Below are positions 44,251 through 55,340 of a stretch of 64,000 nucleotides of DNA, in pieces; within the stretch, counting starts at the first letter, position 1, and each line of letters starts with the position of its first letter. The notes under the pieces were generated by a model that saw only the letters and a list, made by a program, of their open reading frames with translations, ran no database searches and was not told the DNA's origin. The position numbers and the translations under genes were made by a program. Source of the DNA: Capsicum annuum (lineage: Eukaryota; Streptophyta; Magnoliopsida; Solanales; Solanaceae); the NCBI RefSeq assembly GCF_002878395.1, contig NC_061120.1, positions 111,390,296 to 111,454,295 of the forward strand, written 5' to 3'.

Positions 44251-44830
44251 CCGGTAACTCCAATGATAGTAGAGTTTCCTATGTAGACGCACTAGCTATC
44301 AGTGTCTCCATAAAGTCATAGAATATCTCTTTATTAATGCAGAAATGACTTGAAGTGCCTATGTCCAACGCCCAGTCAATCTTGTTATCCACCACGTTCA
44401 CCTCGACGACTACTGCAGCGATATTTCATCACCCTCACCAAGATAAATTTGGACATCATTTAGTCCTCCCTATTTTGGGTTTTGAAAACTATCCCAGATC
44501 TTCATAGCAAGTTTGTAAGTAAGGAATAAATCAAATAAAGTATTAGTCATATGACTCAATAAATATCCTCTAGAATTTTTGGTATCCTTTTCAAACTTGT
44601 TTTTAGCAGCTTCATCAAAGACCATAATAGTGTTAGAACCAATAGTAGTGTTAGAACTATAGGTCAAAGTTCATTGAAAAAAACATAATCAACTTCTAAT
44701 TATTCTAAGAAAATCATAAGTTTATATGACCAATGTTTAAAATTATTTTCGTCCAATGGCTCAAGTTTTCGCTAATCAAAAAAAGTTTTGTTCAAATAAA
44801 TAGCCATTTATCAATATTGAATGTAAAAAA
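44251..44830 (-). pseudogene. Ty1/copia gag fragment
   Basis: The minus strand starts near YLNKTFFD (44810) and KLEPLDENNFKHWSYKLMIF (about 44715-44780), the classical copia gag start. After a stop-broken part, frame 44470-44667 has GYLLSHMTNTLFDLFLTYKL and AMKIWDSF, the UBN2-type gag domain. Between 44250 and 44460 the region that should hold the zinc knuckle and the protease is decayed; I see no clear CCHC. Confidence 0.72.
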
Positions 44831-45316
44831 ATTACTGTCAAATTATTGATAAAAATACAACAATATTGATATGAAACTGGAATTAATAATAGTAAGTGAA
44901 TAGTCACAAATATTATGTCATGGCAAGTCACTACTCTATAAGTGATTTCGGTCTAAATCCAGTGTAACTCCTTCTAGACGATTTCCACCCAAGGTTTCAA
45001 AGCTACTTTCAAACATGTGCACTCATTGCTGAAAGTTTGGAGGTTGCTCAAAATAATTCAAGTAGGAGAGGAAAGGAGGAAGATGTTTTCTTTCTTTTCT
45101 TGTTGTGGTGTTATTTCTTTTCTCCGTAGATTCTCCTTATAAAGGATATTAAAATTGAAAATGATGAGTGAATTTGAGAAACTGATGTGAGCATTAATGG
45201 CATTAAAAAGTCATTACTACACATGTTATAGTTACATTCTGAAGCAGGTATGTTCATCTTCTTTGTAATGTAGAAGTGTATGTTTAACTCCTCTGAAACG
45301 TATGTGTTTTCGCCAA
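44831..45316 (-). other. Probable copia leader and LTR remnant
   Basis: No ORF of substance. On the minus strand a TATA-like CCTTTATAAGGAGAATC (about 45127-45143) followed by a purine-rich leader suggests the promoter part of the copia 5' LTR. No primer-binding site is recognisable between it and gag. Ends at the inverted-repeat element at 45317. Confidence 0.3.
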
Positions 45317-46202
45317 GCACATTACTAGCCCCCTAAATTTGGCACCAACTTTCACCTAGGCACGTTAACTACATGTTATTCATTTTAAACACCTCAACTA
45401 GTGTCTGATTATGTTATTATGGCACCTTTTATACAATCAGCAAAAAATACAAAGTATGTATATTACATTCACTAGTGATGTGGTATGATGACTAATTAAA
45501 AGATGACATATGGCATTTGGGTCTAGAATAATAATTAAATAAATTATTAAAAAAAGAAAAATAAAAAATATTTTTCATCGGAAAAATAAAATACATAAGG
45601 CTAGTTTCTAAACCCCCAACCCCATCGCCAACCTACTTCTCAAAAGTTTTCTCGCTATACCAATTAATACTCCCTCATCAATAACCATCATTTAATCATT
45701 AATCTTCCTATCCTTTTTTGAATTCAAATAAATTTTGTTGGCAGAATGCAAGAACAAATTAAATAGGCTATTAAATTGTTAATTTCGTCTAAGGATTGCC
45801 CCAAAAAATAAATTGTTTGTCAAAAATTTCTTGAAATCTAAATCTGATTTTCTTTTTTTAATGAACTTCTTTTTCCTTTTTTTGTTTCATCAACTTTGGT
45901 TAATTGGTGAGATCTATAACTACATTGATATAGTAATATTCAAACAAAATCTTAAATGGAGAATGAAGTTTCCCATGAATTTTTTTCTGCTGATTTTTGT
46001 TAAGAGCATAAATTAATTGTTGATTTTAATTTTATACAAAAAAAAATGTCACATGTTCTTAGAGAATGATTATTGTATTCATTTTTTTAGATGAGCAATA
46101 TAATAATGGTGGAAGATATTAATGAAGAAGAAAGAGAAAAAGAAGAAAGATGAAGAAGATGAAGGAAACAAAAAGAATTTTTAAAAGAATTTAAAAAAAA
46201 AT

Positions 46203-46425
46203 TATTATAAAGGTATTACCATATATAGTGAATGTCTACTTTACCATATATAGTAAATTTCTATTTTATGGAAAAGTAGGAAACTCCAAAATTAGTTTTT
46301 CCCTATAAATAAAGGGTGTTCCCTTCATTATAATTGAACCCATCAAAAGAAACTCCTCATGAGAAATAAGAATTACTCTCTTTTTTCTCTTCATTCTTTT
46401 TGTTCTTATTTTATATTTCATAACA
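46203..46425 (+). repeat. 5' LTR of the copia element
   Basis: Begins TATTATAAAGGTATTACC (canonical TG changed to TA) and ends ATTTCATAACA. It contains two copies of ACCATATATAGT(A/G)AAT and the TATA-like CCCTATAAATAAAGGG (46304-46319), then GAACCCATCAAAAGAAACTC. It clearly matches the 3' LTR. Confidence 0.82.
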
Positions 46426-47919
46426 GGTTATCAACACGAAACTCTACCACTAGAGATCTATCAATACAAAATTCTATCAAGTAAGTACTTTATTAAGATT
46501 TGTCTATAAACGTTGTAGTTAATAATTACAAAACAATATTTAAAGAATTGAGGAAGAAAATTTTTTAATTTGAAAACCAAGTTGATACGAGAGGTTGAGC
46601 AGATTCTTTTTCTCCTTAGTGTGCAGTTATACCGTATGAATTTTGTTTATATATAAAGATAACATATTTTTTAATTAATAGATGATCCAAGGTATAATTT
46701 AATTTATGTACTAATTATTTGTTCTTGACGCGGTGAAACAGTTTTGTAAAAGTGAAAGGCGTTACATCTTGAGACAAATATTAATAAGATATTGGGTTCA
46801 AGTCCCATCAATTTATGACCTATGATACCTTTATATGAATAAGATATTGAGTTTGAATCTCAATGCAACATATTGATGATATAATGATGGCTAAGGTAAA
46901 CCAATATGGTTTTAGTGAAAGACATAAAATGTGTCTCATTAAATATGCTCCATTCTCCAAAGTAAATGTGGTAGCAATACATCATATGAATGCCTCGATT
47001 TGCTCTTGTAGTAGCAATACCTTGAAAGAGGCTATAAGATATCATATTTTGATATGCTTAAGGAATTATATTTCATTCCTGGGGAATGAGAATTTCAATT
47101 ATTATAAGTACAGATCCATTCGCTAAGGTGAATGGAATAATATTTAGTAGAGCTTATTAATACAAACGTGTACTTGATTGTGATGGTATCACAACTCACC
47201 TCCGAAAGAGTTAGAATAACTAAGAAGAGTTATTTTGAAATCTACATCTGAAGTACTAAATCTGAAACTTTGGAACTTGCTCAAATAAAAGTTCATAAAT
47301 TGACATGAACAATTGCGACATCACAAAGATATGCGTATTGAGTATTGAACATATATTGAAGAATTATAAAATTCTTCATTACTTTTAATGTTTCTTGTTC
47401 TCATGATAAGTTAGTTGGACCAACTAATTTTTGTATTGGATTCCACACAATCTGAAAAGTATAAAAGGTAAATATGAGCCCGTTCACCTGACATGTGATC
47501 TATTAAGATGCATTGATATAAGATGATCACTTGTACGTTTATTGCAACCTGTAGTTTGACATTCATAAAGTTGCTTCTTAATAAAATTGAGTTAAGAGGA
47601 TAATTTTTAGATTGTGTAATCAAGATAATTCATCTGGATAATGTCGATTTGGCATTGAATGCCTTTGATAAATAGTTGAACCAATGCTAATGAGAACAAA
47701 GTTTCATGTGTTGATTTGAAATATTATATATAAAAATACTTGTATGCATCAAACTAATAAATTATGATTAATTTTTTCTCAAAGTTGGTTCTGCATCAGG
47801 AACTATACGTTTTCCATCTAATAGTTTTTATGTACGGCATACGATTAATGAATATACCATAATGCATAAAGATTAATTTCTTAAAGAAAATACAAGATGA
47901 ATGTTTGTTTTTCTAACAT
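46426..47919 (+). other. Decayed copia gag to integrase region
   Basis: By position this should be copia gag, protease and integrase. I find only short open stretches (for instance 46863-47126) and cannot assign a domain with confidence. AT-rich, with stops in all frames. The primer-binding-like site GGTTATCAACACG is at 46426-46438. Confidence 0.35.
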
Positions 47920-48536
47920 AAGAGGGAGACTATAAGAAGCTATGAAATGTGTTAGGAATTATCACTAGATCTTCATTCAAAAGACAATTCAATTCTAATG
48001 CCTAAAGTATCTCATATTTAAGCTGCAAGTGCTTCTATTTTGTGTCCCTAAAGGACAAAGTCTATGCATGTGTGAATCATGGTAGACCAATTAGTTCTAA
48101 ATAAAATAATCTTTAAAAAGGATAAGGAATAAATAATCATAATAAGAAGGCAATGTTCTCTTAAAGAGCATACGACATAACACTTTATGAAACCTTATGA
48201 GAGGTTCAGGTCCCTAAAGATAATGAAGTGATGAGATCTCAAAATGTTATGTCACATTGCGAACTAATACAAAATGATATATCATTAAAAATATCATTGA
48301 TACAATATTGGAGCAATATTCTAAAATATTATGAGGATCTGAAGTCTACGTTTATTTAAGCATGCTAACGTATAAATATTTATCAAGTGATATGAAAGGA
48401 TGCATCTTGGTAAGCATAAAACTTATTTGATTTGTTGTCCAGATACTTGAAGATGTTACTCATGATATATTGAATATTGTCACTTGACAAAATTTATATG
48501 AATACATTTTAAGGATTCAAAATGTTCGAAGCATAT
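47920..48536 (+). pseudogene. Copia integrase-RT hinge region
   Basis: Plus-strand words such as KVYACVNHGRPISSK (about 48055-48100), EVQVPKDNEVMRSQNVMSHC (about 48195-48260) and the following ELIQNDISLKISLIQY are the hinge between integrase and RT in plant copia polyproteins. It is heavily broken by stops. The solo LTR begins at 48542 just where RT should continue. Confidence 0.5.
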
Positions 48537-48541
48537 AAAAG

Positions 48542-51406
48542 TGTCACGACCCGAGGCTACTCCCTAATCGCAACACGGTGCTTGAAACCATAAGTGATCC
48601 AAAGCTAACCTATGAACTGGCATACTACTATAGCAACTGATTTAATATGTATTAAATAGATAGTTCTGCTTTGCGGAAACATAATCATTATGAAATCTGA
48701 ATAAGTATGTAACTGATAAAGATTACAATATGATAAATCTAAAGAGAGAAACTAAAATTACATGAATAACTCTGACAGACATCTATGGAGCCTCTACTAT
48801 ACTGACTATAGATAGCTGGGACATGTCTCCAGCTACCACTAATCAATACATATGAATAATAATGAAAATAATGTACATGATCAAAATCTGACCGGAGTCC
48901 TCGAAATAAGAGAGCTCGTCACCTGCTAGCTGGAAACTACAATCATCTGATCATGATGAGTGGGCTATAAATGGTACCTACATTATGAAATAATGTATCC
49001 ATACAGACGCATATGTGGATCAGTACTTTTAGAATATACTGAGTAAGTGGGAGTGAATGCAATAACTAAAACTGAGTTCATGGGTAATCTTAAACATGCA
49101 TGCCAAGTGTAAGTAGACTCACCAAGAGACTAAATAAGCCAAAAGTTGATATATATTAAAACGTGATTAACCAACAAAATTTGATAAGTTGGTGAATCAA
49201 TTCACTTAGTTTCTTAAAAACTATACTATTACAATATAAGTAGAACTGAAGATGGAAAATAGTAAAACATAGATACTGTATGAATACTGGGTCTGAAACT
49301 ACGTGATGGAAACTGACATAACTCGGGGATCTAAATATACAAATATACTGAGCATGAATGCATAAACATACAACACCAAACATAATATTTACTTTGCTGA
49401 TCTGATTAACTGAATGACGGATAGTTGAATACTGAATAGTTGACGTCTGAATACTGAATAACTGGTATTTAGATACTGATTAGCTGCTATATGTATACTG
49501 ATTAACTGATAACTGTATATTGATTTAATGATAACTGAATACTGGTCATGTAAAACTGAATTATACTTAGTCTAAATAACTGGACTGAAATTCTAGGGTA
49601 CCATGCATATGAGATAAGGACTAACTGAAGAACATGAGATAACTGAGCATAAATGCATGAAAATTGTAACATCTAAGAATGCAAGACTAAGTGTATATTT
49701 ATTATGTCACTAAGAAAATCTATAATTTTGAAAAACTAAAATCTGTATAACTAAATATCTGAAAGTTTGTACACTTAGTCAAGAAAACCTAAACTGAAGA
49801 TACATTAAATTATGACTGAAACAGTGGGAGATATCATGTAACCGACATAAACCATGTGAGCTATAAGAGAGTCTAATGTCTGACCCACGTTGAGGAGGGT
49901 TGTTCTATCCTTGCCATTGGAATAAAACCTAAACTATAGTGATCACTAAACTAATGTCCCAAGGGACGAGGATGTTACGCCTAATTAACGGGGGACACCT
50001 CAAAATCTATGGTGGCACTGTAGGTCTCAAACTTAGGGACTGCTACTAATGTCTCATGCCTAAATGATGGGGGAGACGCCATCCCTACGTTTTATTGGTG
50101 CTAAATCCTACTCCCAACTGAAAGACACTGAAATACTAAATGATGTATGCACTGGTAACTGATAACCGATAAGCTTAGGTCATGGTATTCTTAAAAATTG
50201 ACAATACATGCATAATATGAAGTAACCACGAATATGTAAACTGATGTATTTAGCATGAAGTAAAACTGGTGAGTTCATTATAAAAATGATAATCTGAATA
50301 TGCGAATAAAATCATGATTCTGACTGACTTATTACTTGAAAATAAAAAATGTAAAAACACATAGGTATCAGGTGTTCTAACCCTCCAGCACTGAATGACC
50401 ATAAAGCAAGATATCAATACTTAAAGCTAAAGTATGTGAATCATGGTTCAAAGACCCAAAACATGGGCATTTCATAAAATATGTAAAAATCATAAGCTTA
50501 CACATGAGAATATCTTAAACATGAGGGAAACAATAGGATTTGATGGAAAGAATCATAACTTGGGGATTTATCCTGAATTAACTGAACATGACATGGGAAT
50601 TACAAAATTCAAAACATGATATGACTCATTCTACTTGAAATTGAATTAATAAGAGATTCATGGAGATAGTTTAAATTAAATATGTAAAACTCATAATTTA
50701 AAACCAAAAAGGGTTCTTAGAATCCATGAGTGAAAGAAGACCCATAGATGAACTCTCACATATCTTAATAGATGATTTCTTGAAGATTTCTTAAAGGTTT
50801 CTTGAACTTGGAGCTTGAATTCCTTGTTTTCTTGTAAAAGGGTTAGGGTTCGTTCTTGGGGATAGAGAGGGATTTTCTTGAGAGAATTTGTGAGAAAAAA
50901 TGACCAATAATGCTTCTTGGGATCCCCAATTCATATTTATAGATGAGTTGGGTAATGGAAAATAACCCAAATACCCCTCAGGCATTTAAATCAAAAGTTG
51001 AACATATAGTTACTAGGCGACGTGAGTTTTGTCCCGGTAGACTAGCCCAGGCGACGCAGGCCTTATCCCTCCATACTAGCCTAGGCGATATGAGCCTTAT
51101 CCTGCCGGACAAGCCCAGGCGACACGGGCTTATCCCGGTGGCCTTACTAGTTTACTTCTTTAAACGGCCCCTACGCTCATCTGAAAATTCTGAAACTCAC
51201 CCACATGTACTTTTAACCTCCCTAAACATTAATCAACTTAAAAACCAACATTTCGGTGTTGGAAAGGTCGATTTAAAAAAATCCATAAAGACTAGGGGTT
51301 TTGAAAGTAACTAAGTCTTCAACACTTAGTGAAATATTCAAGTTTAGGACCCCTTAAATATGCAACTAAGAGATGAATTAAGCTAAGACTTTTACGGGTT
51401 ATTGAA
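48542..51406 (-). mobile_element. Solo gypsy LTR inserted in the copia element
   Basis: A 2865-bp LTR without internal region. On the plus strand it starts TGTCACGACCCGAGGC and ends CTTTTACGGGTTATTGAA. AAAAG occurs on both sides (48537-48541 and 51407-51411), a probable 5-bp target duplication. Transcription direction is minus: TATA-like CTATAAATATGAATTG (50931-50946 region), then a leader rich in CTCTC. A 34-bp repeat array lies upstream of the TATA. It probably arose by LTR-LTR recombination of a complete element. ORFs inside (50943-51314, 50791-50985, 49156-49383) are chance frames. Confidence 0.75.
51015..51147. repeat. 34-bp tandem repeat array in the LTR U3
   Basis: Units starting with AGGCGA begin at 51015, 51049, 51083 and 51117, an exact 34-bp spacing, each continuing with a GAG/CAGG-CTTATCCC-type segment and an AGCCC end. 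About 3.8 copies, GC-rich in an AT-rich LTR, placed directly upstream of the minus-strand TATA box at 50931-50946. Confidence 0.85.
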
Positions 51407-51411
51407 AAAAG

Positions 51412-52190
51412 TTTTTGGGAAATTTATTTATAATCCTTATATCATATAAGCTTAAAGCATGAAAATTATTGAAACTCTTGAAGAGTTTTCAAAGCAATAT
51501 ATTATTTGCTGACATGGGAAATATATCGAATTGAATTGGTTATGAAGTATCATATCTTAGTACAATTGATGTACTAATGTAGCTTGCAAATACTACAAGG
51601 CCTGATATAGCCTTTTTTGGTTAATTTATTAGCAAGGTATAATTTTTCTCCTACTAGGAGACATCGAAATGGGATCAAACACATGATCTTTTTTTATTCT
51701 AAAGATTGCAGTCTCGATCTTATTAACTATGTTGATACTGGGTATTTGACCTGCATAAATTTTGATCTCAAACATGCAATGTGTTCACATATAGGGATAC
51801 TACCATCTTGGAGATATACAAAGCAATCTACCAAGCCATTTCATCGAACCATGTTGAGATTATAGTTGTTCATGAAGCAAATCGAGAATGTGTATGGTTG
51901 TGGTCCATGATACATCTCATTTGAGAAAAATGTGATTTGAAATATGACAAAGTACCCACAATCTTATATAAAGATAATACAACATGTATAGCACTACTTA
52001 AGAGAGGATCCATAAAAGGATTCAGAACGAAACACATTTTACCAAAATTTTTCTGTACACATGAGCTACAAAATAATGGTGATATTAATGTGCAATAGAT
52101 TCATTTGAGTGACTATATGACTAATTTATTCACCAAGTCTCTTTCAACTGTAGCTTTAAAAAAGATGATGCATAAAATCGGGATGCAATA
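51412..52190 (+). pseudogene. Copia RT end and RNase H
   Basis: Plus strand: YEVSYLSTIDVLM, stop, LANTTRPDIAF (about 51540-51615), then frame 51617-51865 with VNLLARYNFSPTRRHRNGIK, FFYSKDCSLDLINYVDTGYL and SWRYTKQSTKPF. Then broken pieces with TKHILPKFF-like and TNLFTKSL words (about 52030-52145). This is the RNase H domain of Ty1/copia; the Asp of the DTGYL segment (D-A-G-Y in the family) is present. Several stops, mostly after 51865. Confidence 0.78.
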
Positions 52191-52418
52191 GTTCAAGGAT
52201 GTTCTCATTAGGGGGAGTTAATACGCGTTATACTCTTTTTCCCTTACGAGGTTTTGTCCTACTGGCTTTTCCTTTTAAGGTTTTTAATAAGGCAACCTAT
52301 ATGCGTATTATTAGAGACGTGTACTCTTTTTCCTTCACTAGATTTTTTTTCCACTGGATTTTTTCTAGTAAAGTTTTAACGAGGCACACTATCTATCAAT
52401 TAAACATCCAAGGGGGAG
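52191..52418 (+). other. Copia 3' untranslated tail and polypurine tract
   Basis: The 75-codon frame at 52199-52426 is not a gene. The repeated words TACTCTTTTTCC, AGGTTTT and CACTGG(A/C)TTTT are the usual transcribed tail after RNase H in this copia group, ending in the polypurine tract CCAAGGGGGAG (52408-52418). Confidence 0.55.
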
Positions 52419-52665
52419 TGTTATAAATATATTACCATATATAGTGAATGTTTACTATACCATATATAGTGAATATCTACTTTAGCATATATAGTGAATT
52501 CTATTTATGGAAAAGTTAGAAACCCCAAGGTTAGTTTTTTCCTTTAAATAAAGGGGATTTCCTTCATTGTAATTGAACCCATCAAAAGAAACTCCTCATG
52601 AGAAAAAAGAAATACTCTCTCTTCTCTTTCTATTCTTCTTCTTCTTTGCTTTATATTTCATAACA
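52419..52665 (+). repeat. 3' LTR of the copia element
   Basis: Starts TGTTATAAATATATTACC after the purine tract AAGGGGGAG and ends ATTTCATAACA, with perfect inverted termini TGTTAT...ATAACA. It carries three ATATATAGTGAAT repeats against two in the 5' LTR. AAATAAAGGGG marks the TATA region. Confidence 0.85.
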
Positions 52666-52839
52666 ATTTTTATGCTTTTCACGCGCCTATTTAGTGTGAA
52701 ATTCACATAAGTTGCTAACTTAGTGAAAAGTATCAAACTGACACAGTCCGCCCTTACTTTAGGTGTTCAAAATGTATAAGGCTTAATTGAGGTGTCTAAG
52801 TGAAAAATCGTGCCAACTTTAAGGGTCTGCTGATGTGTT

Positions 52840-53300
52840 CCACCTTTTTTCCTTTTATTCTTTACATTACACAAATGAAGAACGGATAGTATTGATGTTA
52901 CAAGATCAACTCAATGTTTTATATTTAAAATTTAGATATTAAAAAAACTATACAATTAGCTCAACGTCGTGCAAGTTTTCTTGTGTTAGTTTGATGAAAA
53001 AATACATCTTAAAATGCTTGTCAAAATTCACATAGATTGACTCTCAAATTTCAAGAAGTAAAAAATGAAACCTAATGACGTAGACACCATAAGATGTGCC
53101 CACGATATTAACTATGGTAGGGAATTTGCCGGTTTTCTACCTAGAAACACTCTGTATACCAACATATACATTATATGTTTTGACTAAATTACCCAGTATT
53201 TTTTTACATTTTGGTTTAAATTACTCTGTATTTAGTATGACCATACAGTAAAGTAAGTACCGGAAGAAAATTTTGTCACGTTGATTATTTCATATTGCAT
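52840..53300. other. Unassigned AT-rich stretch
   Basis: I see no gene, repeat unit or element boundary here beyond the two flanking elements. Confidence 0.4.
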
Positions 53301-53498
53301 GTTACGATCAGTGAAGGAGCCAGGATTTTCACAAAGGGGATTCATAAGTGAATATAAAAAACCAATCGAAGGGGGTTCAACATCTAATATTTATACATAA
53401 AAAATAATTTTAACCATGTATATATAGCATAATTTTTCGCTGAAGGGAGTTCAGATGAACCCCCAAAGCCTAGTGTAGCTCCGCTACTGGTTACGACT
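53301..53498. mobile_element. hAT-type MITE with 8-bp target duplication
   Basis: The element 53309-53490 (182 bp) starts CAGTGAAGGAGCCAGG and ends TGTAGCTCCGCTACTG, so the termini are inverted repeats of the CAGTGGCGGAGCCA type common in plant genomes. The flanking GTTACGAT (53301-53308) and GTTACGAC (53491-53498) form an 8-bp target-site duplication with one mismatch, as expected for the hAT superfamily. No coding capacity; it must have been moved by a transposase made elsewhere. Confidence 0.8.
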
Positions 53499-53650
53499 TG
53501 GTTATTTATTTTATTTCTGGTAAAATGAACTTACTTGAAATAATAAAGGTACATTATATAACCTTCTACTAAAAGGGAAACAATTTTTTTTTCCGTGAGA
53601 TATAATAAAATATAATATAAATTATTATTTTACTTAGACGGCCAAGGGTA

Positions 53651-53984
53651 GTTTCGTCATTTAAAAAAATACATCTTATTTGCCTATGCTGTAAGCCTCA
53701 AAATTTGTTTCTAAACTTTAATTGGCAATAAAACCAAGTTTTTTTTACCATATAGCAATTGTATCCTAAGTTTCAAATATTTCAGTGGACCCGAATGCCC
53801 ATCACAATTCTCTTCGCCAGTTTCGTCATTTAAAAAAATACATCTTATTTGCCTATGCTGTAAGCCTCAAAATTTGTTTCTAAACTTTAATTGGCAATAA
53901 AACCAAGTTTTTTTTACCATATAGCAATTGTATCCTAAGTTTCAAATATTTCAGTGGACCCGAATGCCCATCACAATTCTCTTC
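53651..53984. repeat. Perfect 169-bp tandem duplication
   Basis: 165 bases starting GTTTCGTCATTTAAAAAAAT at 53651 are repeated without a visible difference from 53820, including an identical run of eight T. The copies are separated by GCCA. Either very recent or an assembly artefact. Confidence 0.92.
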
Positions 53985-54541
53985 AAGTGTTGTGTTAATG
54001 CTAAATAAATGATTAATCCATATTTATGTGGAGTATTTGCACAGTGGAAATACTTATTTCTACTCCTTTCTGTTTGGTGAAATTTCAATTTTATTTTATT
54101 CTAATAAAAATGTTCATAGGAAAGTAAAATTATTTTGTTCTTCCACATATGGCTACTGTATATTATTACCAATATAGTAGAATAATAAAAAATGAAGGAG
54201 ATATTTATAACGATTTGAAAGTTCACCTATAAACACTATTCAAAAATAATTCCAGATTTAAATTTTTCACAATGTCGAGAAAAAATAACATTTGTTAATA
54301 TTTAAAAACTAAATTAAGTGGTGAGCTTTGTTAATACTTCATAATGACACTACAATCTATATACTAATTGATGTCAGAATTTAATTTAAGTAACATACAT
54401 TGTGAAGTACTTTCTATGGCCAATTTTACCTATTCATTTTGATTTGTCACATTTGTTAAAAAATAATAAATAAAAAGATATTTTACTATACCATCCATGT
54501 TAATTATTCATCTAAGTGTTGAAAAATCCAAAGTATTTGAT

Positions 54542-54546
<5 letters not shown>
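53985..54546. other. AT-rich stretch without recognised features
   Basis: No ORF of substance and no element termini noticed before the AT microsatellite. Confidence 0.4.
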
Positions 54547-54587
<41 letters not shown>

Positions 54588-54687
54588 NNNNNNNNNNNNN
54601 NNNNNNNNNNNNNNNNNNNNNNNNNNNNNNNNNNNNNNNNNNNNNNNNNNNNNNNNNNNNNNNNNNNNNNNNNNNNNNNNNNNNNNN

Positions 54688-54723
<36 letters not shown>
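54547..54723. repeat. (AT)n microsatellite containing a 100-N assembly gap
   Basis: AT repeats at 54547-54587 and 54688-54723 enclose exactly 100 N (54588-54687), the conventional size for a gap of unknown length. The true repeat length is not known, and reading frames across the gap are meaningless. Confidence 0.97.
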
Positions 54724-54726
<3 letters not shown>

Positions 54727-55340
54727 GATAAATTGTTTCTTAATTTTCAAACAGCATAAATAAAGTTAGACAAGTATTTTTAGTATACAAAAAAACAAGA
54801 ATGGACGAAGAGAGCAAAAAACTTTTTATTAGCATGTTATATAAGAATATTTAAAAGTAATTCATAAAATTGAGATTTGTGATTAAAAAAGGGCAGATTA
54901 TAAGCTATAATAAATAAATGAAAGGTGATGCTTAAAGTTCATTTACAACAACAATACATATAACATAAACTAATTATACATATGTACATACATACACACA
55001 CATACACACATATATACATAAATTGGTATTTATATATATGATATATAAATTGACAAAACAAAAATCTCTTGGTACTTTTTATATTGTTTTCACTATATTT
55101 TTTTTAATGAATGAACATATGCTATTAAGCAAAGGAGACTAAAAAATTCTTTTATCAAAAAAGATTTACAATAATATAATATATATATAGAATAATATAT
55201 ATAATTTTTGAGGCCTCACTTGTGGGTACATTATATAATTAATACTATCGTAAAGTTTATTATATGATTGTCAAATAATATTTTTCTAAACTAATAATAT
55301 AAAATATTATTTCTATTGTTTTATGTTCCTGTTCGGTTAA
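54724..55340. other. AT-rich stretch with small microsatellites
   Basis: CA/TA runs at about 54975-55020 and TATATA at 55170-55205. No gene recognised. Confidence 0.5.

Larger units (their letters stand above)
46203..52665 (+). mobile_element. Ty1/copia retrotransposon with short LTRs
   Basis: Two related LTRs (46203-46425 and 52419-52665) flank a 6-kb plus-strand internal region, itself interrupted by the solo LTR at 48542-51406. A primer-binding-like GGTTATCAACACGA follows the left LTR and CCAAGGGGGAG precedes the right one. Coding remnants run in order: hinge region (47920-48536), RT-to-RNase H (51412-52190), 3' tail. The flanking bases AAAAT and ATTTT are not a direct repeat, so no target duplication remains. 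Confidence 0.8.
45317..52839. mobile_element. Degenerate TIR element holding nested insertions
   Basis: The left end (AGCACATTACTAGCCC, TTGGCACCAACTTTCACC, then ACACCTCAACTA) is inverted at the right end (minus-strand AACACATCAGCAGACC, GTTGGCACGATTTTTCAC, then ACACCTCAATTA), about 100 bp of imperfect terminal inverted repeat. Without the copia insertion the element would be about 1.06 kb and non-coding. Long TIRs suggest a Mutator-like non-autonomous element, but I see no 9-bp target duplication, so the superfamily is open. Confidence 0.55.

Noticed and set aside
45308..45316. 9-bp target duplication of the TIR element
   Set aside because: The bases beside the two ends (TTTCGCCAA and CCACCTTTT) do not match.
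51015..51147. A regularly spaced array that could look like a CRISPR
   Set aside because: The 34-bp units are contiguous without spacers, lie in a plant LTR and have no cas genes nearby.
50943..51314. 123-codon plus-strand ORF
   Set aside because: Runs across the 34-bp array in the U3 of a solo LTR, antisense to its transcription; no similarity noticed.
54497..54763. ORFs with long Ile-Tyr runs across the N gap
   Set aside because: They are translations of an AT microsatellite and of unknown bases.
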